Source: Bacteroidales bacterium UBA5326
Lineage (GTDB): Bacteria > Bacteroidota > Bacteroidia > Bacteroidales > UBA932
Assembly (NCBI GenBank): GCA_002408205.1
Contig: DHQY01000011.1
Span: 1 to 64,000, forward strand
DNA: 64,000 nt
Direction of reading: 5' to 3'
Shown in pieces: positions 34,595 through 43,892 of the stretch. Each line of letters opens with the position of its first letter. Position 1 is the first letter of the stretch. Below the pieces are notes generated by a model, which was given only the letters and a program-made list of their open reading frames with translations, did not search any database and was not told the origin of the DNA. The translations under genes were made by a program, and so were the position numbers.

Positions 34595-36538
34595 ATGAAA
34601 CATTTTAATACCTTACTGATTGCGGGAGCACTTTTATGTGTGCTCCCTCTTTCTTCGTGCCGGCAAAACCAGGCTGAAGGAATGGTTCATTTTCAGGACC
34701 GTGAAATCAACATTAAAGCTTTCCTTACAGATTTTCCTTATCAACCCTATTCTTTCAGTTTAAGCAAAGATTGCAGCAAATTGTTTTATTTAAAAACAGA
34801 TACTGTTAACTCACTTTTGATGCTGGACCTGACATCGGAAAACAATCTGGATGCCGGAGTTTGCCTTTCCGATATTGATTTCTCAAAACGTAACTTCTGG
34901 AATCACAGGTATAACACTGCGGACAGCTGTCTCTATTGGATAGGAGATGAAAAGAACGATGAAATTATTAATATCTGGAGACTGAACCTTCAGACGGGAG
35001 TGGCGGAAAAACTGACCGACGTCCCTTATATTTACGGGTGGGGATTTAATCCTGCAGGTACCAAAATCGCCTATGTCGCCCGACTCGGCCAGAATGAAAG
35101 CCGTTTGGATGAACTTCGTATACTGGACCTGCAGACCTTGAAGGAAACCGTCGTTTATTGCGATACTCCTGCCTTCAGAATGACCTGGACAGAGATAGCC
35201 TGGCAACCCGACGAACAAGGGGTTTTGCTTAGTGTGCTGAAAAACGCCGACAGAACATTTTCTAATATCGGATATGTCAACTTTGAAGACCGCTCATTAA
35301 AGATCTTGACCGACACATTATTACCGGCAAGTCTGGACGGAACGGAAGTGATACCGGACTGGTATTCGTCCGGTTCCGGATTTTTCCTGAGCGACCAGAC
35401 CGGTTATCCGAATGTCTATTCATATAACATTGAAAATAAGCAGGTCACGCAAATCACCCGTTTTGAGACGGACACAAGAGTTGAATGGATAGACTGCGAA
35501 GGACAAAGAAAATTACTGGCCGTTCAAAACGCACCTGCGGGAACAAAGATGCTGCTGATAGACCCTGCTGCGGGACAGGTTCTCTGCGAGGAAACATACC
35601 CGGCAGAGCTGCGTTTTGCCGGAAACAACAAAGACAGGGTATATCTCTATGCCGGAGCCGTGGACATTGTTTTTCAGTTATGGGCTGTTTCTGTTTCCGA
35701 CAATGAAATAAACAGGGAGATTGTGGTTGACCTTTCCGGGGTAAAAAAAGAGGAGATGATAACCTCTGCAGTCGAACGCCTTACCATTCCTTCTTTCGAC
35801 CGTGATTTGCACGCTTATCTTCTGATCCCGAAGAAACCGCTCGAAGGCGATAAAAGTATGGTTATGATCCAGTCTTTCTATGGCGGATCCAATGAATACG
35901 ACATGGAACATCAAATCTTTACGGAAGCCGGAATTTATGTGCTGAGCCCTTCGCCCCGCGGATCCGGCGGATTTGGAAGGGATTTTGCCGCATTGAACGA
36001 TAAAGACCTGGGAGGAAACGAGATAGTAGATATCATCTATTGCGCACGTTATATATCGGAAAAACTCGGCATACCTCCGGAAAGAATCGGAGTTTTCGGG
36101 ATGAGTCACGGCGGTTACGCGACCATGCGTCTGATGACATTTCCCGGCACCGTTAATGGCATCACGGCCTCGTTCCCGTTCGGTTTTGGGGTTGCTGTGG
36201 CCGGCTTCTCCGACATTATCTACGAACACAACCATTCCAATATTCCGGACTGGACATTTCTGGAAGCCGGAGATCCGGTAAAAGACAGTGTAAGATTACA
36301 GGACAGATCTCCAATAAATCATGCCGAAAAAATTACCGGACCTTTATTGCTGATTCACGGGAACCACGATAACAGGGTGAATATAGAAGGGTCCCGTATG
36401 ATGTACAAAAAATTGAAGGATTTGAAAAAACCGGTTGATTTTCTGGAAGTTGAAGGACAGGGCCACGGATTTAAGGGACTCGAAAATAATATGTTATATT
36501 ATAAAACCATATTCTCTTTCCTGGAAAAAGCGGTTTAA
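34595..36538 (+). CDS. S9-family (prolyl oligopeptidase-like) lipoprotein peptidase
   Basis: About 647 aa. Start taken at ATG 34595, since the in-frame TTG at 34586 adds only three residues. Signal peptide MKHFNTLLIAGALLCVLPLSSC ends in lipobox PLSSC. Residues about 30-400 form a beta-propeller (YGWGFNPAGTKIAYVAR, WQPDEQGVLLSVL, PDWYSSGSGFFLSD). The C-terminal alpha/beta-hydrolase has FGMSHGGYATMR with nucleophile S504, HGNHDNRV with D592 and GQGHGF with H624, a complete triad in normal order. It belongs to the DPP-IV/acylaminoacyl peptidase group. A peptidase in a SusCD locus may point to glycoprotein, or the fold may act as an esterase. Confidence 0.92.
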   Translation: MKHFNTLLIAGALLCVLPLSSCRQNQAEGMVHFQDREINIKAFLTDFPYQPYSFSLSKDCSKLFYLKTDTVNSLLMLDLTSENNLDAGVCLSDIDFSKRNFWNHRYNTADSCLYWIGDEKNDEIINIWRLNLQTGVAEKLTDVPYIYGWGFNPAGTKIAYVARLGQNESRLDELRILDLQTLKETVVYCDTPAFRMTWTEIAWQPDEQGVLLSVLKNADRTFSNIGYVNFEDRSLKILTDTLLPASLDGTEVIPDWYSSGSGFFLSDQTGYPNVYSYNIENKQVTQITRFETDTRVEWIDCEGQRKLLAVQNAPAGTKMLLIDPAAGQVLCEETYPAELRFAGNNKDRVYLYAGAVDIVFQLWAVSVSDNEINREIVVDLSGVKKEEMITSAVERLTIPSFDRDLHAYLLIPKKPLEGDKSMVMIQSFYGGSNEYDMEHQIFTEAGIYVLSPSPRGSGGFGRDFAALNDKDLGGNEIVDIIYCARYISEKLGIPPERIGVFGMSHGGYATMRLMTFPGTVNGITASFPFGFGVAVAGFSDIIYEHNHSNIPDWTFLEAGDPVKDSVRLQDRSPINHAEKITGPLLLIHGNHDNRVNIEGSRMMYKKLKDLKKPVDFLEVEGQGHGFKGLENNMLYYKTIFSFLEKAV

Positions 36539-36573
36539 CTCTTTCATGAGAAGGACAGTAGGAAGAAATTCTT

Positions 36574-36581
36574 TATCTTTG
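36574..36581 (+). promoter_or_regulatory. -7 promoter box, GH31 of PUL 2
   Basis: TATCTTTG ends 17 nt before the ATG at 36599. The GH31 gene may thus be transcribed separately from the sigma-controlled part of the locus. Confidence 0.5.
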
Positions 36582-36598
36582 AAACAGAAGATCATCTC

Positions 36599-38812
36599 AT
36601 GAAAAAATCAATACTTTTTTTTGCGTTGGCCCTGTGTCCGGTCCTGACCGGGGCCCAACCCTACTTACAGAGCCAGACGGTTGATGTGAGTCGGGATTTT
36701 GGGGATTTCAGCAATACGTATTTTTTTGCCGATTCGATAGCTTCATTCAACGGCGTCTCGGCTTCCGGAACTTTATCCTGGAAACGTCAGAGTCTGTATG
36801 CACGGCAGGCGTTCAACACCACTACAGTGCTTCCTCAGGCACTGAAAATGTTGGATTTTCCTGATTCAGAATATGAAAATAATCCCCGCCTCGGTTTTCG
36901 GCTGGATTTTATCTCGGCCTCTACGGTTCGTATTCAGGTATATACCTCGCCGGTCGTTTTTGAGGAAGAAGACACCCTCATGCTGGCCGGTCCGCTTCCG
37001 GCGGACAAAAACTGGAAGTTCACCAGGGATTCGAAGGGTTATAGATATACAGGTTCCTGCGGTTCTGTCCTGGTTGAGGAATACCCGTTCCGCATAGTGC
37101 TTTTTGACGCAAACGGAAAAAAACTCACGCAGACACGACACTGGAAAGACAACGACTCCACGCAGATAAAAGTATTGCCTTTTAATTTCATCAAAAGGGC
37201 ATCGGATAACACGAGAAGCATCAACCCGGTTCTGTCTCTTTCCCCTAACGAAAGGATAGTAGGCTGCGGGGAATCGGCCACCGGGCTGAATAAGGTGGGA
37301 CAGAAAGTTCACCTGTTTGTGACGGATCCGCAGGGCCCCGAGTCGGACGGGATGTACAAACCCATTCCTTTCTTCATCAGCAGCCGCGGCTATGGGGTGT
37401 TCATGCATACCTCGGCCCCGGTGACCTGCGATTTCGGCGTCTCGTACATAGGAGCCGCCAAGTTGTTCATGGCCGATGAAACGATGGATATGTTCCTGTT
37501 TTTTGGCAAACCGGCGGAAGTAATAGACGCTTATACCGATATAACCGGGAAAGCGGCTATGCCTCCCGTATGGTCTTTCGGGACGTGGATGAGCCGTATA
37601 ACGTATTTCTCCCAGGAGGAAGGGTACCGTGTAGCCTCGGAACTGAGAAAGAACCGGATACCGGCCGATGTGATCCACTTTGATACCGGCTGGTTCCAGA
37701 CCGACTGGCAGTGCGATTACCGTTTTGCCCCGGATCGTTTTCCCGATGCACAAAAAATGATAAACGACCTGCTGGCCGACGGTTTTCATATCTCGCTGTG
37801 GCAACTGCCGTATTTTACGCCGCACAATAGCTATTATAAAGAGTTGATAGAAAAAGGGCTGTACGTAAAGAACGAAAAAGGGGGTCTTCCGTACGAAGAT
37901 GTGGTGCTTGATTTTTCGAATCCCCAAACGGTAGCCTGGTACCAGGAAAAACTGGCCGGATTACTCAAAATGGGAGTAGGGGCCATAAAAGTCGATTTTG
38001 GGGAAGGAGCCCCGCTTAACGGATGGTATGCCAGCGGCAGGGGAGGCCTGTACGAGCATAACCTGTATCCCTTGCGTTATAATAAAGCTGTGGCCGATAT
38101 CACCCATGCGGTGAAAGGCGAGCATATTATGTGGGCGCGGAGCGCCTGGGCCGGTTCGCAACGCTATCCCCTGCACTGGGGGGGCGATGCGGCTAATACC
38201 GATATGGGCATGCTGGGTACGTTGCGTTGCGGCTTGTCTGTTGGTTTGTGCGGATTCTCTTTCTGGAGCCATGATGTAGGAGGTTTTGTACAGAGTTGTC
38301 CGGAAGAATTGTACCGCAGATGGCTTCCTTTCGGTTTTCTTACCTCACATACGCGCATACACGGAGCTCCGCCCACCGAACCATGGTTTTACGGGCAGGA
38401 TTTTGTAGAGGCATTCCGTCGTACGGCCGAAATGAAATACCGGCTCATGCCTTACATTCTTGAACAGGCGCGTGAATGCACCCGTACGGGACTTCCCATG
38501 TTGCGTGCTTTGCTCATAGAATATCCCGACGATCCGGCTGTCTGGACCATAGAGGACCAGTACCTTTTCGGACGGGATATCCTTGTGGCCCCGTTGTTTG
38601 AGAGCGCTACCCTCAGGCACGTATATCTTCCCGGAGGCAAATGGGTAGATTACCAGAGCGGCAAAGTGTATGAAAAAGGATGGCACACCATTGAAGCCGG
38701 TGAAATTCCCGCTGTAATACTGGTACGCAAAGGCGCCGTCATTCCGGTTGCTCCCGTTGCGCAGTCCACAGATAAGATAGACTGGAACAAAGTCAGCAAT
38801 CTGAGATATTAA
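36599..38812 (+). CDS. GH31 alpha-xylosidase-like glycosidase (PUL 2)
   Basis: 737 aa, secreted (MKKSILFFALALCPVLTGAQ). It differs from the PUL 1 GH31. The nucleophile motif is AIKVDFGEGAP (D466) and the acid/base motif is MWARSAWAGSQRYPLHWGGDA (D530), the pattern of YicI-type alpha-xylosidases and relatives. The N-terminal beta-sandwich precedes FFISSRGYGVFMHTSAPVTCDFG. The barrel has MSRITYFSQEEG and HFDTGWFQTDWQCDY. A C-terminal beta domain contains PGGKWVDYQSGKVYEKG. The most likely activity is removal of alpha-xylose, with alpha-glucose or alpha-galactose as alternatives. No xyloglucanase lies nearby, so the natural polymer is not evident. It has its own promoter. Confidence 0.9.
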   Translation: MKKSILFFALALCPVLTGAQPYLQSQTVDVSRDFGDFSNTYFFADSIASFNGVSASGTLSWKRQSLYARQAFNTTTVLPQALKMLDFPDSEYENNPRLGFRLDFISASTVRIQVYTSPVVFEEEDTLMLAGPLPADKNWKFTRDSKGYRYTGSCGSVLVEEYPFRIVLFDANGKKLTQTRHWKDNDSTQIKVLPFNFIKRASDNTRSINPVLSLSPNERIVGCGESATGLNKVGQKVHLFVTDPQGPESDGMYKPIPFFISSRGYGVFMHTSAPVTCDFGVSYIGAAKLFMADETMDMFLFFGKPAEVIDAYTDITGKAAMPPVWSFGTWMSRITYFSQEEGYRVASELRKNRIPADVIHFDTGWFQTDWQCDYRFAPDRFPDAQKMINDLLADGFHISLWQLPYFTPHNSYYKELIEKGLYVKNEKGGLPYEDVVLDFSNPQTVAWYQEKLAGLLKMGVGAIKVDFGEGAPLNGWYASGRGGLYEHNLYPLRYNKAVADITHAVKGEHIMWARSAWAGSQRYPLHWGGDAANTDMGMLGTLRCGLSVGLCGFSFWSHDVGGFVQSCPEELYRRWLPFGFLTSHTRIHGAPPTEPWFYGQDFVEAFRRTAEMKYRLMPYILEQARECTRTGLPMLRALLIEYPDDPAVWTIEDQYLFGRDILVAPLFESATLRHVYLPGGKWVDYQSGKVYEKGWHTIEAGEIPAVILVRKGAVIPVAPVAQSTDKIDWNKVSNLRY

Positions 38813-38841
38813 ATCATTCACAGTAAAAACGTCAATATGAT

Positions 38842-38865
38842 GACGAATTTAACAATAAATTTGTC
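38842..38865. repeat. Small inverted repeat after PUL 2
   Basis: GACGAATTT (38842-38850) can pair with AAATTTGTC (38857-38865) through 9 bp with one G-T pair, loop AACAAT. It lies 30 bp after the GH31 stop and 17 bp before the next -7 box. It could be a weak terminator or an operator for the ATPase gene. Confidence 0.35.
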
Positions 38866-38881
38866 AATCCAATAAAAGTGC

Positions 38882-38889
38882 TATTTTTG
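38882..38889 (+). promoter_or_regulatory. -7 promoter box, AAA_14 gene
   Basis: TATTTTTG ends 18 nt before the ATG at 38908. The GTG at 38878 is upstream of it and is not a credible start. Confidence 0.5.
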
Positions 38890-38907
38890 TATTTCGGAAA
38901 AAATACT

Positions 38908-40038
38908 ATGAAGCCGGTAAAACGATTAATACAAGACAGAGTAGTTGAGAGAATAGAACCGAATAAGACTATTCTTATTTTTGGCGCGCGAAGAGTAGGC
39001 AAAACAGTATTGATACGCCAGTTGATAGATAGTTTTGAAGGCAAAACAATGTTGCTCAATGGAGAAGATTACAATACTTTAGCTTTGTTGGAAGAACGAT
39101 CTATTGCGAATTACAGACATGTTCTGGAAGGTGTCAAGTTGCTGGCAATAGATGAGGCGCAGAATATTCCGGATATTGGTTCAAAGTTAAAATTGATAGT
39201 TGACGAGATTAAAGATATTCGTATAATTGCAAGTGGATCGTCTTCTTTCGATTTATTGAATAAAGCTGGCGAACCGTTGGTAGGGCGAGGCACGCAATTT
39301 TATCTTATGCCTTTTTCTCAAAGAGAAATAGCGCAGACTGAAACAGCTCTGGATACCCTCCAAAATCTCGAATCGCGTTTGATATATGGCTCTTACCCGG
39401 AAGTGGTAACATTGAAGAGCTTTGAACGCAAGACCGATTATTTGCGGGATATTGTAAGCGCTTATCTGCTGAAAGATATTTTAACCATTGACGGGCTAAA
39501 AAATTCCGGCAAGATGAAAGACCTGTTACGCCTGATCGCATTTCAACTTGGGAATGAAGTGTCTTATGATGAACTTGGAAAACAGCTTGGTATGAGTAAA
39601 AATACTGTTGAAAAGTATCTAGACCTGCTTTCCAAAGTTTTCGTTGTATATCGTCTCGGAGCCTATGCACGGAATTTACGCAAGGAGGTAACAAAAGCCG
39701 GTAAATGGTATTTTTATGACAACGGAATACGTAATGCGATAATTGGTAATTTCAATCCTTTGTCTATCCGACAGGATATTGGCGCATTATGGGAAAATTA
39801 TCTGATAAGTGAACGTATCAAGGCTAACAATAATGAAGGCTTAGGTAAAGAGTTCTATTTTTGGAGGACGTATGACCGTCAGGAAATAGATCTTATTGAA
39901 GAAAGTTCAAACTCGCTTATCGCTTTGGAATTGAAGTGGGGGAATAAAAAACCAAATATACCGGGTGCTTTTCATGAGGCCTATCCGAATGCAACGTTTG
40001 ATGTAGTGAATAAAGATAATTACCTGGTTTATATTTAG
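38908..40038 (+). CDS. AAA_14/DUF4143 ATPase
   Basis: About 376 aa. The N-terminal ATPase has Walker A GARRVGKT (about residues 26-33), Walker B LLAIDEAQNIP (about 85-95) and a sensor-like RIIASGSSSFDL. A helix-turn-helix-like stretch follows (NEVSYDELGKQLGMSKNTVEKYLDLL). The C-terminal DUF4143 part ends with YDRQEIDLIEE and LIALELKWG, which resembles the E-x-D...E-x-K spacing of a PD-(D/E)XK nuclease fold. Biological function of the family is unknown; proposals range from mobile-element or defence roles to DNA repair. The gene is visibly AT-richer than the PULs around it, which together with the nearby repeats suggests acquisition. Confidence 0.9.
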   Translation: MKPVKRLIQDRVVERIEPNKTILIFGARRVGKTVLIRQLIDSFEGKTMLLNGEDYNTLALLEERSIANYRHVLEGVKLLAIDEAQNIPDIGSKLKLIVDEIKDIRIIASGSSSFDLLNKAGEPLVGRGTQFYLMPFSQREIAQTETALDTLQNLESRLIYGSYPEVVTLKSFERKTDYLRDIVSAYLLKDILTIDGLKNSGKMKDLLRLIAFQLGNEVSYDELGKQLGMSKNTVEKYLDLLSKVFVVYRLGAYARNLRKEVTKAGKWYFYDNGIRNAIIGNFNPLSIRQDIGALWENYLISERIKANNNEGLGKEFYFWRTYDRQEIDLIEESSNSLIALELKWGNKKPNIPGAFHEAYPNATFDVVNKDNYLVYI

Positions 40039-40085
40039 TTTATTCCGTATTTGATCTTGAACATAACCGAAAGGGGCTGCAGGAG

Positions 40086-40158
40086 ATAATCGAAAATCTT
40101 GATATATATCACAGATGTTTCGATTAGAATGCAACCGAAGACGGTCTGTGACCTGCTC
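40086..40158. repeat. Degenerate repeat copy A
   Basis: This 73-bp stretch shares blocks with copy B at 43893-44070: ATAATCGAAAA-y-CTTGATA-y-ATATCAC at one end and ACGGTC-y-GTGACCTGCTC at the other. It appears to be a deletion product of the same sequence, with most of the middle missing. It holds its own inverted repeat, AATCGAAA (40088-40095) and TTTCGATT (40118-40125). It lies between an AAA_14 gene and the 3' end of the permease. The 167-bp interval 40039-40205 has no other feature I can support. Confidence 0.65.
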
Positions 40159-40205
40159 TACACCAATGCAGCTGTTTCTATATTAAGTAAAGGGGGCTGA
40201 CAAAT

Positions 40206-42527
40206 TCACTCGGTTTTTATGGCTTCTGCAGGATTCTGTGTGGCGGCTCTGTAGGAATGCCGCCAGAGGGTGGACATGGAAATGATCACTGTTACAGTCC
40301 CGGAGAATAAAAACATCCACGGAGATAATGCGGCTTTAACGGCAAAATTTTTCACGTAACCGTTAAGGATAAGCCAGACAACCGGGCTGGCAATAAAGAA
40401 GGAAACAATAATGATTACTAAATATTTTTTAGTTAGTACGCCCATTATTTCTTTTACAGAGGCACCGTAGACTTTACGTATGGCAATTTCCCTGTATTTG
40501 CGTTGTACGTCAAACAATGACAGCCCGAATACGCCTGCCGAGGAGATGATAACGGCAAGTATTGCCAATGTCCGATAAAGCGAGGATACCTGTTTGTCCC
40601 CTTTATAAATGGACGATATTTCATCTTCTACCGTATGATATGCGAATTCTGTTCCCGCAGTGGTAGAAACGATATTATTGAGCAATGCCAGTGTTTCACT
40701 TTCTTTATCTTTCTGGTATTTCACAACCAGAGGCAGTCCGTACTCAATGGAAGTTTCCTGTGGAATGAGTACAACGGGAAGCTGTGCTTTGGACGCATGT
40801 CCGGTATTAATGTCTTTTACTACTCCTATTATCTTTCTGTTTCCAAGAAAAGACAATTCCGGCTCAATTCTTGCGGTATGTATGTCAGTTATTTCCAAAC
40901 TGCGTTTGGCCGATTCAGTCAGAATAATTCCTTCGTAATAATTATCTGATAAGGTGAACTTTTGGCCTTCTATATATTCCAGATTATAAATATCCTGCAG
41001 ACTCACATCTATCATTAATCCATTTAATGTTACAAAATCCGCTTCGGGGCTCGAACGGAATTTCATTTCGGCGGAAGCGTCTTTTGCCGTAAAGAGCCAG
41101 GTGAATCCCCAGTTGAGGATATAGGGAGCGCTTTCTAACCGGTCGCCGAGGTATTGGGACATCTGAGATGTGGGCATATAATGGTCCACTACTATTATAT
41201 TCTCTCTGTCGTATCCGCAGTCCGATTGCAGCATAACCTTCAATTGCCTTGAAAAATATACAGAAATAATAACCAGACCAATGGCTGTAACATATTGGAT
41301 TCCAACAATAATGGTTTGCATGTTTGATGTTTTCCCCGCAGATCCGGCCTGACTTAGCGCTTTAACCGGCATAATAAAACGAACCCTGACATACGATACG
41401 GTTGAAATAAGCAGTGGTAATAATACGAGAATACCTGCCAACAACAATATATCAAAACGCCAGATATGAATAATACGCAGTTCAAGAAGACGGCTCGCGA
41501 CAGGTTTTAATAACTCCAGTAAAAGAAAACCCATTATTGTAGCAACACTCACAATGAGTAAATTTTCCAGAAAAATCTGTCCGAACAGCTGTTTTCCTCC
41601 GGCTCCGAAAATCTTTTTTATGCCCAGTTCTCTGCTTCGTTTTAACGTAAGTACCGAATAAATATTTATGTAATTGAACAGGGCAACGGCCATTATAGAT
41701 AAAGTTACCCAGATCATTAACTTCAGGGTCCCGGGATTTCCTTTTTTTGTAAAGACAGAGGGAATGACAATACGGCTATCCATATATAATCCGGGGAATG
41801 ATACCAGTTTTATATTGTCACCGCTACGGTAAAATTTGGTATCCCGGTAAAACTCATTTAATTTCTCCTGGGCCTGCCGGGCAGTTTTACTGTCGTTAAG
41901 CCTGATAACCGAAGCAACAATATCCCCTGTATTGGCAGGAATAGCGGCTATGGCATCGTATTCCAGAGAACTATTGTAGGGGGTGTGACCGGTAATTCCC
42001 GTGACGGTACAGGGAACCCCGCTAATAAGGATTACTTTCCCGAGCGGATTGGTCTCATTATCAAAAAGTTTTTGTGCGAGTGCCCCGGACAGAACGGCAC
42101 TTCCGGGTTGTTGAAGTACTGTCGTTTTGTCGCCGGCCAGGAGCGGGTAATCGAATACCTGAAAAAAGCAACTGTCGGCAACAATAATATCGGCATTAAA
42201 TGTATTAGGCTTATCGCCCGTAATTTCACCGTCATGTATAACGGAAATAGCCGTATGACTGCTTATTTCGGGAACCAGATCAAAAGCCGGAGAGGAATCC
42301 GGACCTTTTGTAAATTTCATTGGAAAAGAGAGCGTAGATTTCTGTAATACCGGAACAAAAATACAATCGGCTTCTTTATAGAACCGGTCCGTAGTTTTTT
42401 CCCGGTATACATAAGAGGCTACTAACAGCAGGCTTGTAAGCCCCAGTATCAGACCAATGATACTGATCAGGAAATAACCCCTGTAATGTTTCAGGGTTAT
42501 CCAAGCGAAGCGGATTGTTGTTTTCAT
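40206..42527 (-). CDS. ABC transporter permease, FtsX/MacB type
   Basis: 773 aa. One N-terminal membrane helix (GYFLISIIGLILGLTSLLLVASYVY, about 14-38) is followed by a MacB-type periplasmic core domain. Then comes a first FtsX block of about three helices (near 275-395; MIWVTLSIMAVALFNYINIYSV, LKRSRELGIKKIFGAG), a second periplasmic domain, and a second FtsX block (about 650-770; LAILAVIISSAGVFGLSLFDV, KYREIAIRKVYGASVKEIM). The two KREIAIRK-like coupling motifs that contact the ATPase are both present. In Bacteroidota these permeases normally sit in clusters with an ABC ATPase; here no ATPase is nearby, so it is an orphan. It lies 34 bp after an AAA_14 gene on the same strand and has no promoter box of its own that I can see. 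Confidence 0.9.
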   Translation of the reverse strand: MKTTIRFAWITLKHYRGYFLISIIGLILGLTSLLLVASYVYREKTTDRFYKEADCIFVPVLQKSTLSFPMKFTKGPDSSPAFDLVPEISSHTAISVIHDGEITGDKPNTFNADIIVADSCFFQVFDYPLLAGDKTTVLQQPGSAVLSGALAQKLFDNETNPLGKVILISGVPCTVTGITGHTPYNSSLEYDAIAAIPANTGDIVASVIRLNDSKTARQAQEKLNEFYRDTKFYRSGDNIKLVSFPGLYMDSRIVIPSVFTKKGNPGTLKLMIWVTLSIMAVALFNYINIYSVLTLKRSRELGIKKIFGAGGKQLFGQIFLENLLIVSVATIMGFLLLELLKPVASRLLELRIIHIWRFDILLLAGILVLLPLLISTVSYVRVRFIMPVKALSQAGSAGKTSNMQTIIVGIQYVTAIGLVIISVYFSRQLKVMLQSDCGYDRENIIVVDHYMPTSQMSQYLGDRLESAPYILNWGFTWLFTAKDASAEMKFRSSPEADFVTLNGLMIDVSLQDIYNLEYIEGQKFTLSDNYYEGIILTESAKRSLEITDIHTARIEPELSFLGNRKIIGVVKDINTGHASKAQLPVVLIPQETSIEYGLPLVVKYQKDKESETLALLNNIVSTTAGTEFAYHTVEDEISSIYKGDKQVSSLYRTLAILAVIISSAGVFGLSLFDVQRKYREIAIRKVYGASVKEIMGVLTKKYLVIIIVSFFIASPVVWLILNGYVKNFAVKAALSPWMFLFSGTVTVIISMSTLWRHSYRAATQNPAEAIKTE

Positions 42528-42561
42528 AGAGTGTTAAAATAATTCACTGTTGAACGGCCTA

Positions 42562-43818
42562 CTAGATTTCGAGAGCGTTCTCTTTTAGCAGGAAATCGAA
42601 GATGCTTATGGTGGTGATGCCTTGCTCGTCGCGTGTGACGGGACACTCCTCGCCAAGTACGATTATCTTCTTGAACGAGTCGTAAATCTTGAGCAGGGAA
42701 GCCCGTTCCTGCTTCTGTTTTTCTTCCGATTCCATTCTGTAGGCAGACTGAATGTAATATTTACGGCTTCCCAGACTACAAACAAAATCAACTTCAAGGT
42801 TGGCTCGCTGGCGACTTCCGTCTTCGTTATATGTATACGTAGGCACGACACCGACATCTATATTAAACCCACGTGCACGCATTTGGTTATACACCAGGTT
42901 TTCCATCAAATGGCTTCTCTCATACTGTTGGAAATTGATGCGGGCGTTACGCAGTCCCAGGTCCATGAAATAATACTTGTATGGAGAGTTGACATAACGT
43001 TTGCCCTTTATATCATAACGGGTAGATTTCTCCACGAGGAAGGCATCACACAAGTAATCGATATAATCCTTAATCGTATCGTAGGATATGGCAGACTTCT
43101 TTTCGCTGCGGAACGTGTTGGTCAATTTATTGGGATTTGTCAGGGCGCCTATTCCAGAAGCCATGATGTCGATAAGTTCTTCCAAATCGTCATCCTTACG
43201 TACGCCATAGCGTTGCTTGATGTCCTTGATATAGGTCTCGTCGAACAAGGTTTTCAGGTATCTCGACTTTTGCTCGTCGGAGGTGAACGACAATATCTGT
43301 GGCAAACCTCCATAGAGCATATATTCGTTCAGCCCGGCTTGGACAGACCCCTCGTAGGCAGACATATACTCGCTGAAAATCAGAGGGTACATCTTTATTT
43401 CATATCCTCGGCCCCGGAATTCTGTAATTATATCTTTCGACAAGAATCTGGCATTGCTTCCCGTTACATACACATCCATATGACGCATCTTCAAGAAACC
43501 GTTTAACACATCCTCAAAGCGGTCAATCAGCTGTACCTCGTCCAGAAGGATGTAATGCATGGCTTTATCTGTAATATGGCTTTCCACATAGGCGTAAAGT
43601 GCGTCTGGATTGCGCAACTGCGCATTCTTAAAGTCTTCAAGGTTTACCCTTATGATGTGGTTTGAATCCACCCCTTGTTCTTCAAGATAAGACACGAACA
43701 GTTCAAACAGTAGATACGACTTGCCGCATCTACGCATTCCCGTTACGACTTTAATCATGCCGTTTCCTTGCAGAGAAACCAATTCGTCTAAATACTTATC
43801 ACGTTGTATTCTCTTCAT
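42562..43818 (-). CDS. AAA_14/DUF4143 ATPase
   Basis: 418 aa. Walker A is GMRRCGKSYL (about 27-34) after MKRIQRDKYLDELVSLQGNGM, and Walker B is YILLDEVQLID (about 91-100). MDVYVTGSNARFLSKD acts as sensor and RGRGYEIKMYPLIFSEY follows. A middle DNA-binding-like segment (SAISYDTIKDYIDYLCDAFLV) precedes the DUF4143 part with NARINFQQYERSHLMENLVYNQM and NLEVDFVCSLGSRKYYIQSAY, again a nuclease-fold-like E-x-D pattern. It is clearly a different subfamily from the 38908 protein. Its ATG lies within an ATAATCGAAAA sequence shared with the two repeats nearby. Function unknown. Confidence 0.9.
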   Translation of the reverse strand: MKRIQRDKYLDELVSLQGNGMIKVVTGMRRCGKSYLLFELFVSYLEEQGVDSNHIIRVNLEDFKNAQLRNPDALYAYVESHITDKAMHYILLDEVQLIDRFEDVLNGFLKMRHMDVYVTGSNARFLSKDIITEFRGRGYEIKMYPLIFSEYMSAYEGSVQAGLNEYMLYGGLPQILSFTSDEQKSRYLKTLFDETYIKDIKQRYGVRKDDDLEELIDIMASGIGALTNPNKLTNTFRSEKKSAISYDTIKDYIDYLCDAFLVEKSTRYDIKGKRYVNSPYKYYFMDLGLRNARINFQQYERSHLMENLVYNQMRARGFNIDVGVVPTYTYNEDGSRQRANLEVDFVCSLGSRKYYIQSAYRMESEEKQKQERASLLKIYDSFKKIIVLGEECPVTRDEQGITTISIFDFLLKENALEI

Positions 43819-43892
43819 AATCGAAAAATCTGTGCCAAATATCAGGTTATTTGATTGCTAAGGTACATTTGTATTCTTAACCAACCAAAGAA

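Noticed and set aside
36866..37927. A 353-codon open frame on the minus strand opposite the PUL 2 GH31 gene
   Set aside because: It lies wholly inside a gene with clear catalytic motifs, and its translation has no recognisable domain or hydrophobic pattern; codon bias of the sense gene explains the open frame.
42622..43506. A 294-codon open frame antisense to the second AAA_14 gene
   Set aside because: The opposite strand encodes convincing Walker A/B and DUF4143 motifs, and the antisense product resembles nothing.
38908..43818. Anti-phage defence island built on the AAA_14 ATPases
   Set aside because: No recognised defence effector, methyltransferase or toxin-antitoxin pair accompanies them, so this remains speculation.
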